From the NCBI RefSeq assembly GCF_964355755.1, contig NC_092673.1, forward strand, positions 20,465,001 through 20,529,000: DNA of 64,000 nt, given 5' to 3'. The notes beneath the pieces are model-generated. The model did not search any database, had not been told where the DNA came from, and saw only the letters and a program-made list of their open reading frames with translations. The stretch is from Antedon mediterranea. Lineage: Eukaryota; Echinodermata; Crinoidea; Comatulida; Antedonidae. Made by a program: the position numbers and the translations under genes. Shown here piece by piece: positions 33,434-45,277 of this stretch. Each line of letters starts with the position of its first letter. Position 1 is the first letter of the stretch.

Positions 33434-36027
33434 GAGACATTCTTGCCTTTGGGGAGGGGGTGTGGCCTAACCCCTCTCTGGGTATATAATAGTGTCCTTG
33501 TGTAAAAGTGACGATGGCCATGCAGTATTAGGTAATTAATTGTATCTAATTAGGCCTAAGTAACGTTGTAGTGTAAAGAAATGGTCTTAATAATGTGTGC
33601 ATTGTGGCAGATTATGTAGGAGCAGGGAGTTGTAAAATTTTACAACTCCCTGGTAGGAGACTGGACTTCAGAATCATGTGGTGGAGTGGACTAAATATAA
33701 TTTGGTCACCGCTCGACAACTTTGAGAGCACCGTTTTTTTACGTTTTCACTCGTTTACAATAAGAGAGTATACATTCTTTCTCTTCACAGTATTTGCATA
33801 GTTAAATAGGCCTACAGTATAGTAGTAGGCTACCACCATCATACATCCACAAAAACAACAGTTTGGCATCAATCATTAATGGCACCCTCATAATTTCCAT
33901 ACATTTTCATCTTCATTTTTCAATTTCTTGATCTGTTGTCAACCTCGTAATCAGGTTCAACATTAAGATTCGCGTCGCAAACAACAAACAACGCTTTTCA
34001 TCACACCACCACCGTCGTCGACTAATCAACTGTCACTGACATTATCATCATCACTACCGAACCTACTACAGTGGTTAGACACCTTCATTTCGTCATCAGG
34101 CCTAATTTTACAATAATTATATTATAATTATATTAACATTGAAAATAAATCAGCCATCGCAATCGAAACTAATTAAATTTTTAATATAAACTGCGATGAA
34201 GATGTAATCAATAATGTTGACACAAATTAACCTATTCATTTTTTTTCTTCTCTTTTTCATGTCTAAAATCGTAGACTGAAATTGCTACAAAACCGTTACG
34301 TTATGTCTCACACGATAGGTCCAGTGTCAAGCATCTGAAATATTCGATGATATTGTTGAAGTACGATGGTCTAATCAAATTGGCTAATTACCCAATCAGC
34401 TGCGTTTGCGCATCGCCTTTGTAGTAGTCTTTAATATATCACTATTTGATCATATCTCATTTGTTTATTATAGCCCAGTCGTGTAGCATTTAACACAAGG
34501 TGAGCTTGTATGATTATAACTCCTATGACGTGACAAGAATAGAGAGCAGAGAAGCAATTGTTAGGGTTATTACTGACGACTGCATTTTCATCGAAAGTGA
34601 GTAATTATAAACACATATTTGATCATATTAATTGTTGTTCAATTTCTATCATCATCAAACTGTAGTTCACGATAAGTTAGAGTCAATTGTTTGAAATATA
34701 AAATGTAATTTTTAAGTTTATTACCTCATCACATTTTTTAGCAATGTGATTTTAAAAAGTAGTCGTAATTTAGTATGGTGTGATCAGCATCATTTGTGTC
34801 CTTATTGATGATAGCAGTGTGAGGGAGGGGATTTATTTTGTTGAATGAGGTGGACATTCATGGTAGTTTTTTCCATAAATTATAAAACATGCACTCACCA
34901 AGTTTATTAATTATACTTTTTTATAAATATATTTTCGCATACAAAATATTTCGAGGGGTGGCTGATCACTGATTCTCTGAAATGTATAGGCCCTATACAC
35001 GTTTGCCATGTTTTCTACGGCATGGCTTCTCCTCAAAACTTAGAAATTAGGTTAGATGCCTGGAAGCATCAAAGGAACATTCGACACTTCTCAGTTTTTA
35101 TCCATGATATAGGGTACAGTGTGACCTTAAAACATTCATTTCCGATAATGGTATACGAATTAGGTTATAAGATCGGCAGTCGTGCCTAATTAACGTATGT
35201 TCATCTCTTACATATTATTTAACATTAAATATAACGTTACGTTGCCATCATCCAGGTGCGTGTCTTTAGCACAGAAAATGAAATGAGCCCCATGGCATTT
35301 GTTGAAAACCTATAGAATGACGTTTTAACGCATCTTTAAATATTTACTTGATTGAATTAACCTAAACTTCTACTTTGTTTATTACTGGTAATTTCTTTAT
35401 AATGTAGGCTTATAGAAAATAAACGTACACGTAATGGTTTATAGAAGATGAAAGTTGTGTAAATTGAGATCCTATCGCGCGTGTTAATCCAACCGTTTCA
35501 ATCTAAAACATTTCCAAAACGAAGGAAATATTCTTTGACATAAGCTGTTCATGTCAATTTACTAATGAAAAATATAACTTATTTTGACGAAATTATTGAT
35601 TATTATATAGTACTGTATTGGTAGTGGCAGAATGAATGTAATTTAAAGCTAGTAGTAATCGTACTTATCGACGAAACTAATTAAACATTAATGTAATACT
35701 ATGTGATGAAGAATAGTTAATCAATGCTGAAAATCCTATTCATTTAATTCCTTATTTGCTATACAGATAGTACCGTACTGATTCGTATACATTCTTAGAC
35801 CTAAATCACTATACCAACGTTACGGGTTGTTAGAAGGCGATGTCCACTGTCCAGTGAAATATTCAATTATTTATGTGATACAGTGATTGTACAATGTATA
35901 GTGAGTGAGGAAGGGGGGTATATTTTTAAAGACTAGTTATGTTGTCAATCCTAATAGATTTTAAACATAATAGACGGACTCATATAAGATACATTAGTTT
36001 TATGACGTTGACTCCCACTGCTGAGCC
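33434..36027. other. No gene recognised
   Basis: AT-rich DNA without supportable coding exons. It contains the 30-bp palindromic insertion (33623-33652). A CpG-bearing patch near 33970-34025 and a GAAA|GTGAGT donor-like site near 34598 could belong to an untranslated exon of a plus-strand gene further right. This is speculative. Confidence 0.4.
33623..33652. mobile_element. 30-bp perfect palindrome insertion with 7-bp target duplication
   Basis: CAGGGAGTTGTAAAA (33623-33637) is followed immediately by its exact reverse complement (33638-33652), with no spacer. The direct repeat GTAGGAG flanks it on both sides (33616-33622 and 33653-33659). The arms are identical to those of the element at 848-886, whose flanking duplication is different, so both are independent insertions of one family. 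Confidence 0.8.
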
Positions 36028-36028
36028 A

Positions 36029-36136
36029 CCATGCCCCCACACCATGCCCCCTCACCATGCCCCCTCACCATGCCCCCTCACCATGCCCCCTCACCATTCC
36101 CCCTCACCCTGCCCCCTCACCATGCCCCCTCACCCT
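36029..36136. repeat. 13-bp minisatellite, about 8 copies
   Basis: Head-to-tail CACCATGCCCCCT units with few substitutions (CATTCC, CACCCT variants). The Pro/His-rich frame across it is a repeat artefact. Confidence 0.9.
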
Positions 36137-37696
36137 AACAACTATTATTAATTAACATGCATACATTCTACTGGCACATTACTCGTGCTGGCTAAACGCT
36201 GTAAAATAAAGTGATGTCATTTCAGACGTACTGCGGCCTTGGGTTTGTAGTACTGCATCTGCAATACCATCGACCTGCAGTGGATGTAAAATTCGTATTA
36301 CGATTAAAGCTAGATGTTCACTAGTAAAACGCAAAGACCATGTGGTGCAAATTTATAAATCTGGAAACAAAAAACCATCTTGAAATCAAGCTCATTGTTG
36401 GGCCACATTCATTTTGTCAATTGCAATTTCCACCTTTCATAAAACAATATTACAAATAAAAAATGAGAAATTGTATTTCTGGAGCCCATCGTTTAAATTC
36501 AAAGGAATAGTGTGAATGAAATGTATGATCATCCGGTCAATATTATGACCTTACAACTCTTAATTATCTCAATAATAAACAAAAGAGCCTCATATTTTAT
36601 TACAATTTATTGTTTTCAATGGTAGGCCTACTTTGATTTTATCGTCGTGTATACTTCTTGTTGTCTGCTTATTTTGCAAATATGTAAAATTGGTAAGGAA
36701 TGTCTCAAAAATTGAAATATTATAGCAATTCACAGCATTCATTTCGAAAAGAAGATTCCTAACGTAATTTCGAAAAGAAGCCCATCTCAAAAAGAAGTTC
36801 ACTTAAGAGTCATTTTAAAAAAGAAGCCTATGGTCTTCTTTTTAAGGTTTTACGGTAGTCGTTCATGGTTGCACATTTTCGCGTCGCAAAAAGTTGCCGA
36901 AGCAGTCGACGCTATCGATTTGCGCCATATAGGTTCACCCTAATGTGTAATTCCAACCATACATTAATGATTAATAATGATTCTTTACTTTTCAATCATA
37001 GCAGCTGTAAGCTAAAAGAAAGGTTTAAATCTAAGTTAATCCATGATGCATCACGTGTTTCTGTGGAATTATATATGTTTATCTAAAATGCACTTAAGAA
37101 TATTTGCAGCGATGTTTATAAGTAAACCTGTTGCGAAATCGAAGACAGATATTATGTTGTGTAATGTCTTATGTTTTGTCTATATGCCAGCCTTACATTA
37201 ATGAATGATTTTGTACTTTTTAACCCAAGCAACTGAAGGGATATGAGCTAAAAAGCTCCGTAGGCTATATAATGCATAACGTTTATTAAATATAATATAA
37301 TATAAATAATAATTAAATATTTAACGTTATTTCTAACTAATAACACTTATAGCATGAGTAATATTAATAAGTAAACTATTTTTTTATTTTGTATAACATA
37401 TTGGAAGCATAATGAAAGAATATAAGAAACAGAATATCAATGGTTATGCGGAGTTTATCACAACAAATATCACGCAACCACAGCGTGAGATCACTATGGC
37501 AACAACATCAACATTCATTATTGCGATCGAAAACGCAATCATGAATTTATTTTCAATACGGTTTAATTTAATGCCTAATAATAGGCCAATTTATAATCAT
37601 TCATTTAAAAATCACCATAGGCCCATAAATCAAGGAAATGAATGAAGTCTATTCGGGGTTTGGCCTCTTCGAGTTCGCCTTTTCCCTGTGGTACCG
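36137..37696. other. No gene recognised
   Basis: AT-rich sequence. Short open frames (for example 36865-37086 and 37412-37645) have no recognisable similarity, biased composition and no supporting splice signals, so I call nothing here. Confidence 0.45.
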
Positions 37697-38232
37697 AATA
37701 TTAAAGCTCAGGTACAGTCATGAATTTTAAGTATAATATCTGGTTAATTGTACATAAATCAAATATTTGTAACAGAAATCATGACGAAAAAACCAGGAAG
37801 ACGTTTTTTCAGAAGTTATGTAGTTTAACCTAATATAATAACATGTCTGGTGACTCCCTGGAAGGTGAAAAAAGATGGTGGATATATTTTTGCTATATCA
37901 TGAAAATATAAATCTGAAGTTGAATAAAAATAGCAGAAATGTAATATTCAAATTATATTACCTATAGTCATCTGATAACAATTTTTATCACACTGTTTAT
38001 TTTTCATAGCTTTTTAAAATGCCTCTCTATTTACAAAATGTGTGTACAAAAGAATAGATATTTTACTGTGTAATTTGAACTATCCCCCCACTGATAAGAA
38101 AGTGCTTATTTTCAACAAGCTTGTGCAACACAAATGAAATCTAAAAAATTATGAAACATAGGAGAAACTATAGATCGATAATTATTGGAATGTATGATCA
38201 ATAGAAATTTTTTGCCCGCACCTGGCCTTTTA
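37697..38232 (+). repeat. Dispersed repeat family K, copy 1
   Basis: It runs from CTCAGGTACAGTCATGA to TTTTTGCCCGCACCTGGCCTTT and matches 41519-42182 along its whole length with indels. Shared blocks include GTGAAAAAAGATGGTGGATA, AAATGCCTCTCTATTTACAA and AACTATAGATCGATAATTAT. Non-coding; class unknown. Confidence 0.8.
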
Positions 38233-39294
38233 AAACAATATATAGGTTACATTAATAACATTTAGGTTAATCACAATGAGGTGTCATCAACATTGAATTA
38301 GTGATATCCCCAATGTGCAATAACTTTGGCTATTAAATCAATAATTGATTGTTAGTACTTATAAAAGAAAATGTTCATCGATAAATTTAAATAAACGCAT
38401 GTCTCTATGTTAATATAGTAACATGATTGATTTGTTGTCAAAGAATAGACGTAACAATACATTGTTATACATCAATGTGCTCTATTTATACAATACAAGT
38501 TAGATTTTGATTGATGTAGGCCTATATATCATGTTTCGTGTAATAGATTCAATATTTGCAAGATACAATTCCAGTTACGATACATTGTTACAATAACTAC
38601 AAATTATATTAATGATAATGGATAGAGAAAAGATCAACAACAAAAATCATGTATGTAAACACTAATAACAAAAAGACAATGAACTTGAATTTTATGTATG
38701 CACACCTTCTATTGTTTTGTGCTACTTTTCTGTAACTGTTAAACCATTTTAAGCTAAATAATCTATGATGATAAAGTGTTTAGTGTTCATCAATCTTTAC
38801 TACATAGGAGTTATTGTTATAATTATGTTACTATTGTTTACCTAATTTAAGTTATGTTAGAAAAAAATATGTATACTGTACATTACTATAATATTTATCT
38901 AAAAATTTATGATGGGAATAAACGTGGGATGAACTCACATAAGACAAAACAACTATATAAATTATGAAATGTATCTGATTATTTTAAAATACATAAAAAA
39001 AGGTATTAGTTTCATCCCATAAACATCCTTATTTAGTTTATTTTCTTCTTCTATAGTTTCATCGTAAATTGGAAATAAAAAAACAAAACTTGATTTGTAG
39101 GGTTTTCCCTGAAAAAATTTTATAATAACCACGAATCATCAGTCACAGATTAATCGAAATATTATCCACTCTCCTAATAGAGTATTATTTTTACTTTAGC
39201 ACTAAGCAGATTCGCCATTGGAAATAGAAAATTATCATTATTATTAGAAATTGTGTTAAAAAGGGACGAGATTGTTTTAAACTTTGAATAGATG
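38233..39294. other. No gene or repeat recognised
   Basis: About 1 kb of AT-rich sequence with only short open frames. I see nothing specific in it. Confidence 0.5.
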
Positions 39295-39446
39295 TTAAGC
39301 TCTTTCTGTACACTGTCAAATAAGTTTGAAAAAAATTAGTGATGTGTCCAAATATGGTAGTATGCCCAAATATAGATTGATATCATCATGCCCGCTATGG
39401 AAACATCACATGTCACATAAAGTTTGATAGTGTAGACAGAGCATTA
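39295..39446 (+). repeat. MITE family C, copy C4 (first of a tandem trio)
   Basis: TTA then AGCTCTTTCTGTACACTGTC, a shortened core, and the right end TTTGATAGTGTAGACAGAGC, then ATTA. The closing TTA is shared with copy C5. Confidence 0.85.
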
Positions 39447-39597
39447 CACTATCAAACAATTTTGACAAAAAAAAGTGTGAAGTGCCCAAATATGGTAGTG
39501 ATATGGCCAAATAATATAGTAGTGATATGACATCATCATGTCCATACATGGGCTCATCACATGTCACATAGTGTTTGACAGTGTAAACAGAGAATTA
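39444..39597 (+). repeat. MITE family C, copy C5 (second of a tandem trio)
   Basis: It starts at the TTA shared with C4 (TTACACTATCAAACAATTTT), has the core ATATGGTAGTGATATGGCCA, and ends GACAGTGTAAACAGAGAATT followed by A. The terminal AGCTCTGTCTACAC portion of its left arm is missing. Confidence 0.85.
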
Positions 39598-39742
39598 CAC
39601 TATCAAACAAGTTTTACAAAAAAAGTGTGATGTGGCCAAATATGCTATATTACCAAATATAGTAGTGATATGACATCATCATGTGTAGGGGCAAATCACA
39701 TTTTTATGTGACATATAGTTTGATAGTGTAGACAAAGCATTA
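39595..39742 (+). repeat. MITE family C, copy C6 (third of a tandem trio)
   Basis: It starts at the TTA shared with C5 (TTACACTATCAAACAAGTTT) and ends TTTGATAGTGTAGACAAAGC, then ATTA. Like C5 it lacks the outermost left terminus. Confidence 0.85.
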
Positions 39743-40354
39743 GAACATATAAATAATGACGTTATCAACTCATATATACACGTGTTCTTCAATCTGTTAC
39801 ATTATAAGTATCCGTTTTCTGTTAATATTATAAAGTACTTGACTGTAGGCTTGCCTTTGTTGATTTGTTCAATGTGAAGTGCAATTAACTGCATATGTAG
39901 TAAAATCTAATATGTTAGGGCAGGGAAGAGTTAACTCTGTGCTATGTTATATTATGAGTATTTAGTGTTTCTATCATTGTGTTTCATCTTCACATTCATC
40001 GAAGAATCTGTTGGGATAATTAGTATAATTTAACCGGTGAATGGAGGAATAATGGGTAATTATAACTAAAAAATGTGCTGTATATGCTTATACGATTTAT
40101 ATCATTTTATTTGAAATATTTAACGGACGCGTCTTTTTATGGTTAAAATATTCAGTATATAGGTTTCAGTAGATTACCTAAATATTTTCTGAATCAAATT
40201 TGGCATTATCTCAACTATCACATTGCGTCAAATATTCTTGAATTGTGTCTATTTTTTTATTTTCATAATTTGAATTGTTCTAACTAAGATTTCTTTACAG
40301 ATCAAGTTTACAAATTAATCACATTACGGAAACACTGCATAATGATATACAAAC

Positions 40355-40492
40355 ATCTTTCTACACTCTTTTGACAACAAAAATGTGATGTGCCCATATG
40401 GACATGATGATGGCATACCACTACTATATTTAGGCATATCACTTCCATATTTGGGCACATCACACTTTTTTGGGTCAGACTTTAGGGCTTTA
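40355..40492 (-). repeat. MITE family C, copy C7 (inverted)
   Basis: The core order is reversed relative to other copies: GTGCCCATATGGACATGATG first, then CATATTTGGGCACATCACAC. It starts CTTTCTACACTCTTTTGACA and ends in CTTTAGGGCTTTACAC. Confidence 0.75.
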
Positions 40493-41518
40493 CACGCGTG
40501 TTATTGTTTCGGAGCAGTGGAAGTCTGAAACACTAAATTCCACCATTTTATTTATTCATAGTTACTTGGTTTCTTTTCATTCATTCGTTCATTCATTTAT
40601 TTACACAAAGCAAAATTCAAAATATGTTGACAAAATATGAATCAAATTAATAGTTAATGCCTTGTATCTGGAGAAACTCAAATAAGGTCAGAGAGCTTTA
40701 AGTCAAGTTCCACCAGGAAAAAAGTTGTTATAATATAATAATAATATATACAGTTTGGATCAATGTTCATAGACAGAGACAAACAGGGAAACAGACGGTA
40801 CATACACTACGCAAGAGACCAAGTATGGACGTAGACAAACAAACAAATAAATAAATAAATAAGGGTAAAAGAGGTGTTTGAAATAGGTCAAAATTTGGGT
40901 GAAATATTAGGTTGGTTTGTATTTAGATATTAGGTATTTTTTGTATTTTGATTTAAATGTGATAAAACTATGATCAAATAAAGACTTGTTAAGGGAGTTC
41001 CATAGTAAGGGGCCTGTGTGGATGTTTATATAAAATTATCACACCACGAACGCAGCATTGCTGACTGATTTACAAAAATATTTTTTTAATAGTTCTACAA
41101 AATTAATGATTTGACGACGATCAATAATTGAAATAACTATTCATAAAACATAAAATAATAAATTATATTTTTTTTAAGAATCCGTGACGGAAAGAGAAAA
41201 AATTATACAAACTGATTCATTTTCATTTGCTATTCTTTCATTAATCATTAATTAATGAAATACATCACTAACGAAGCCTCTACTAATCGAGTACACTTTT
41301 TCATATGTATATATAAATTCATAAATCTGAACCTCGCGTTTCGCATGAATATTACACGCGAGGCAAAGATAAAGAATAATTTGTTTGAGAATGTTTTATG
41401 CCCTAAATAAGGCAGAACCCCTCATTTGGGACACCTCTATTCAGGGGACACTCAATTAAGGACATTTTCCTGAGAATCGGACGAGGTTCGTCAATTCCAA
41501 TTCAGAGGAAACTACTCC
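40493..41518. other. No gene recognised; simple repeats
   Basis: AT-rich sequence with a short (AAAT)n run near 40845. Near 41410-41460 lie motifs of the type GGGACACCTCTATTCAGGGG, which recur near 42640-42740 and 63750-63800 and mark a further degenerate dispersed repeat. No coding exon is supported. Confidence 0.45.
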
Positions 41519-42182
41519 TGCTCAGGTACAGGCATGACTTTTCAATACAGTATAATATTTGGTTAATTGTACGTAAATCAAAAATGTACAACATACATCA
41601 TGACTTTCACTGGTAAAATACAAAATTTTGAAAAAGTCTGGTATAAAAACCAAACAAGTTAGGTATTTAACCTATGTAATAACGGGTCTGGTGAATCCCT
41701 AGCAAGTGAAAAAAGATGGTGGATATACGGTGGATAATTTTTGCTATATCACGAAAATAAAAATATGAAGTAATGAATGAAAATACCAGAAACGTAAAAT
41801 TCAAGTTACATATAATATTTAGTCATTTGATAACATTTTTAGTCGCGTTTACGTTCACTATGTTGGTCGGTCGGTCTGTCGGTCTGTCTGTCGGTCCGGT
41901 ATCACTATGCGTTTTAGCACGCGACTTATGGCTGTTGGCCTTGTTTAACATACCGTTTATTTTTCATTGTATTTTTAAAATGCCTCTCTATTTACAACAT
42001 TTGTGTACAAAAGAATAGAGATGTTACTGTGTAATTTGAACTATCCCCCACTGATAAGAAACTACTTATGATGATCTGATGTAACACAAATAAAATTCTA
42101 AAAATTTTGAAAAATAGGGGAAACTATAGATCGATAATTATTGGAATGTCAATAGACATTTTTTGCCCGCACCTGGCCTTTA
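41519..42182 (+). repeat. Dispersed repeat family K, copy 2
   Basis: Full-length counterpart of 37697-38232. It carries an extra ~100 bp that includes a GGTCGGTCTG-type simple repeat (about 41863-41899) absent from copy 1. Otherwise the blocks are colinear, ending at the shared TTTTTGCCCGCACCTGGCCTTT. Confidence 0.8.
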
Positions 42183-42890
42183 AAGGGACACTGTTGGGTA
42201 CGGAAGATGTCCCATTCATTAGCACTCTATATTGCATTTCATTTCTGTGGGCTTCAATAAATCATTTCGTCCAGGGACTCTCTATCCAGATGATCGTGCT
42301 TTGTTTAAGATAATTTCGATGCAATCTATTGACAGGCAGATTCTTATTTCAAATGAATTATTAAATTATTTGTAATATATTTACAGTTGTTGGGTATTCA
42401 GTTCAAAAGACGTGTCAAATTACCCTTTTAAAGAGAACAGATTAAAATTAGTTTGGATTTAACTTACAGTATGAATATACCCTGTTACTATTTATTTATC
42501 ATTTAATTAGTTGAACACTTATTATATTAGAAACGGAATGGATAGGATGTATTAGTTAGAAGGTTACGTATGATTAGTTTTCTTTGCTTAATACTGATTG
42601 GTAATTTGGATGGTGGGAACTGCAGTAGTAGATTCACTTCTTTGGGACACACCTATTCAGTGGACACCCTTATCAAGGGGACACAAACGACGGATATGTT
42701 TTAACAACAGTATGACCAATCCCATTCAGGGGACACATGTTTTGTTCCAATTCGAATGCGTCTCTTTATTAGATAGGAATTCTATAATTGTATTTTTCTT
42801 TGCTGTTTTTAGTCTTCTGCGCTTCGATTATTTTATCAATTAGACTACAGTACCATATTTAATATCCTCGTAATTAGTTAGCAGCACTAC
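42183..42890. other. No gene recognised
   Basis: It contains further copies of the GGGACAC-type motif (42195-42210 and 42640-42735). The open frame 42598-42843 is composed partly of this repeat and is not called. Confidence 0.45.
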
Positions 42891-42920
42891 CCGGCAGCAA
42901 TGCTACCTCAGCATTCCCGG

Positions 42921-43260
42921 CAGCGATATTTCTTTTCGTACATAAGTTGGGGACCCCTCGTGAAACGTCACAAAATAAAGATGAATATTCATTAGTCATA
43001 TCAATAAGGTGTGACGTAAGAATTAAGCTAACTACAATTCGCTAATGCAAACGATTTCTGTCGAGCCGTCTGCGTAGTCGAGTGGATAAGACTATGGACT
43101 TTACATGTCGATGTATGGGGTTCGATTCCCACGAGCTACTTCTTTTACTTTATAGTGAGAGACAGATTATTAAGGGGGTTAGGTTTAGTTATATTTAGGA
43201 AGTAGTTCGGCTATCTTTCACATGGGGTCCCCAACTTATGTACGAAAAAAAAAAATCGCT
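42921..43260. mobile_element. TIR element with an internal tRNA-like (Pol III-type) segment
   Basis: The left end CTTTTCGTACATAAGTTGGG GACCCC and the right end GGGGTCCCCAACTTATGTACGAAA are long near-perfect inverted repeats. Between them, on the plus strand at about 43068-43138, lie an A-box-like TAGTCGAGTGGATAAGAC and a canonical B box GGTTCGATTCC, 70 bp in tRNA spacing. The arms do not close into a cloverleaf. A direct repeat CCGGCAGCAATGCTAC lies outside each end (42891-42906 and 43263-43278), possibly from a larger host element. Confidence 0.65.
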
Positions 43261-43293
43261 TCCCGGCAGCAATGCTACTCCCAGCATTTCCGG

Positions 43294-43993
43294 ATGCAAT
43301 GATCCAGAATGTCGCTTTCAATTTGTCAATATTTCTATTCTAGAAAGAAGGCACTCTTTGACTTTTTTTAACTTTAAAAAGCATCCAGATTTAGGCCAAA
43401 TCCAAGAAGATTTTTACAATATTAATTTTTTTTATATAAAGTACGATATAATATGTATGGATATATGCCCTAATCTATTAAGGTCTACTTTATCCAATGT
43501 TTCAACTGTTTTTCTAGGAATTAGTTTTAAATGACGTGCACGATTACTAATCAGGATTTGTGAAGATCCTCGTATTGCAGTGTGTCGTGAGGTGAGTAGG
43601 TTAAGTCTCTTCCATTAATTGTTTTTACCATTTACAATGATGTTTGTATAATGCTTTCCTACTACTGCAGTCTTCGATGTATTCTTAAATTACTGATTAA
43701 ATAAAGTGATTACTCTAAATTACGTATAGTCAGTCAGTATGGCGTCCATCCTTAACTCCGGTTTATTGCCTTTAGCTAGCGTCATACACAAGCCGCCACC
43801 GCCGTCGTACTAATAGTCAAGATTGAACATATTGAGTCATCCAGTAGTCTATAAGTGTGTACGTTATGCGGAAGAGTTCCACTTTTAGCCGGTAGGAGAC
43901 TTATATGTTATGAAACTTGCCCTTTCTTCTTGGCGCCAAGTAAAAACGATTGCTGTGCGATTTGTTATTCTATAGTTATAAAAATGTGGTAAC
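43294..43993. other. No gene recognised
   Basis: No supportable coding exon. A GTGAG|GTGAGT donor-like site near 43590 and a CpG-bearing patch near 43790-43810 could mark an untranslated exon, but nothing confirms it. Confidence 0.35.
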
Positions 43994-44186
43994 CAGTGGC
44001 GTAACGGCTATGAGCGCTTAACTGGCTAAACCCAGGAGCCGAAGCTTATGGGGCCCGGAGCAGTGCCCAGAGAAAAAAATCAGGCATTACAATAATGTCG
44101 CGAAAACGGCTAAAAACGCCCGAGGCCAGTTAGGGTACCTAATTTAAACCAGGAGCCTCTGGTCTCTACGATAGCCTACGTCACTG
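43994..44186. repeat. Possible short hAT-like element
   Basis: It starts CAGTGGCGTAACGG and ends GCCTACGTCACTG, near-inverted CAGTGRCGTA termini typical of small hAT-type elements. An 8-bp duplication is not visible, so insertion borders are uncertain. Confidence 0.5.
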
Positions 44187-44870
44187 CCTGAAATGTTTCT
44201 TTGTAAAAGATTGCAGTGGACGCGACATGAATGTACACGTACTGAAACAATTTCTGATGCGGAGATTTCCACTTTTCTTAAACACTTGAGTAGGACGAAA
44301 CGAACTAACAATGATTAAGTACTTCAATTATTCAATTTCTTTCGAACTCTTAAATAACCCAGTCGCCAAATATATGGGCCTACGATCAAAGTCGATTTAG
44401 AGTTACATAATTGAAACCTCATAAAATACAATTGGGTCCAAATATCTTAATCACTATGGATTATCAAACAACAGATAATTATGCAAATATTTATTAGATT
44501 CTTGCTATAAGTATTTTGATGATGACCATCTTTTGCATTATCTTTAAACTTTTGTAGCAAATGTTATTACGGTGTAATGACATGATTTATCTTTCTATTT
44601 TATACTTTAATTATTTCGTATATCCTCCCAGGTATACTTCAATTCAGTCAATTATAAAAGAATACAACTGTATGGGTGATTTCATTAGGATGTGTATTAT
44701 AATTGGAAACAAAATATAATAACACTGCGCTATTACTTATGACAACTGGAGCATAATATAATAGGCAGAGTTCTAACACTTAGTTTAAAAACTGAAAGAT
44801 TTAGAAAATTGAAGTAAAAATCACATTAGGCCAAGGTACGACGTATTAGCCACTACGAAGATCGAGTCTA
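44187..44870. other. No gene or repeat recognised
   Basis: AT-rich sequence between the short hAT-like element and the first family A MITE. Nothing specific is seen. Confidence 0.5.
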
Positions 44871-45052
44871 AAGCGTGGTTCCCACTAGCGACGCAACACA
44901 AGGACGTAACGCAACGCAAGTGAATTGACCAATCATAAGCGATGGCTTATTCGCTTGTGATTGCTAACCGTCTATAACTTCGCTTGTCATTGGTTAAAAC
45001 GCTTGCGTTGCGTTTACGTCCTTGAGTTACGTTCTAGTGGGAACCAAGCTTA
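44871..45052 (+). repeat. MITE family A, copy A1
   Basis: Left terminus AAGCGTGGTTCCCACTAGCG, core with AAGCGATGGCTTATTCGC and GCTAACCGTCTATAACTTCG, and right arm TTCTAGTGGGAACCAAGCTT. Most of the element is a long imperfect palindrome. It is immediately followed by copy B1. Confidence 0.9.
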
Positions 45053-45277
45053 AAGCTTGGTTCCCACTAACGACGCAACGTAACGCAACCTACGCAACGA
45101 CGTATTGACGCAAAGTTCTGTATTGCGTAATCACAAGTGGGAACCGACGACGCAACAGTGCTGCAAACATCGCAGGTTTGATTTCACGCAGTCGGGGGCA
45201 AACACAATTATTGGAAGGGTATTTTCTTACGTTGCGTAGGTTGTGTTACGTTGCGTCGCTAGTGGGAACAGAGCTTA
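45053..45277 (+). repeat. MITE family B, copy B1 (full length)
   Basis: It starts AAAGCTTGGTTCCCACTAAC, then GACGTATTGACGCAAAGTTC, GTGGGAACCGACGACGCAAC, GCAGGTTTGATTTCACGCAG and ATTATTGGAAGGGTATTTTC. It ends CGCTAGTGGGAACAGAGCTT. This is the cleanest uninterrupted copy and serves as the reference for family B. Confidence 0.9.

Noticed and set aside
35939-36151. Pro/His-rich open frame
   Set aside because: Created by the 13-bp minisatellite; no start context or homology.
42598-42843. Plus-strand open frame of 81 codons
   Set aside because: Partly made of the GGGACAC-type dispersed repeat; no family similarity.
43066-43140. Functional tRNA in the TIR element
   Set aside because: A and B boxes are present, but acceptor arms do not pair and the T stem has two mismatches.
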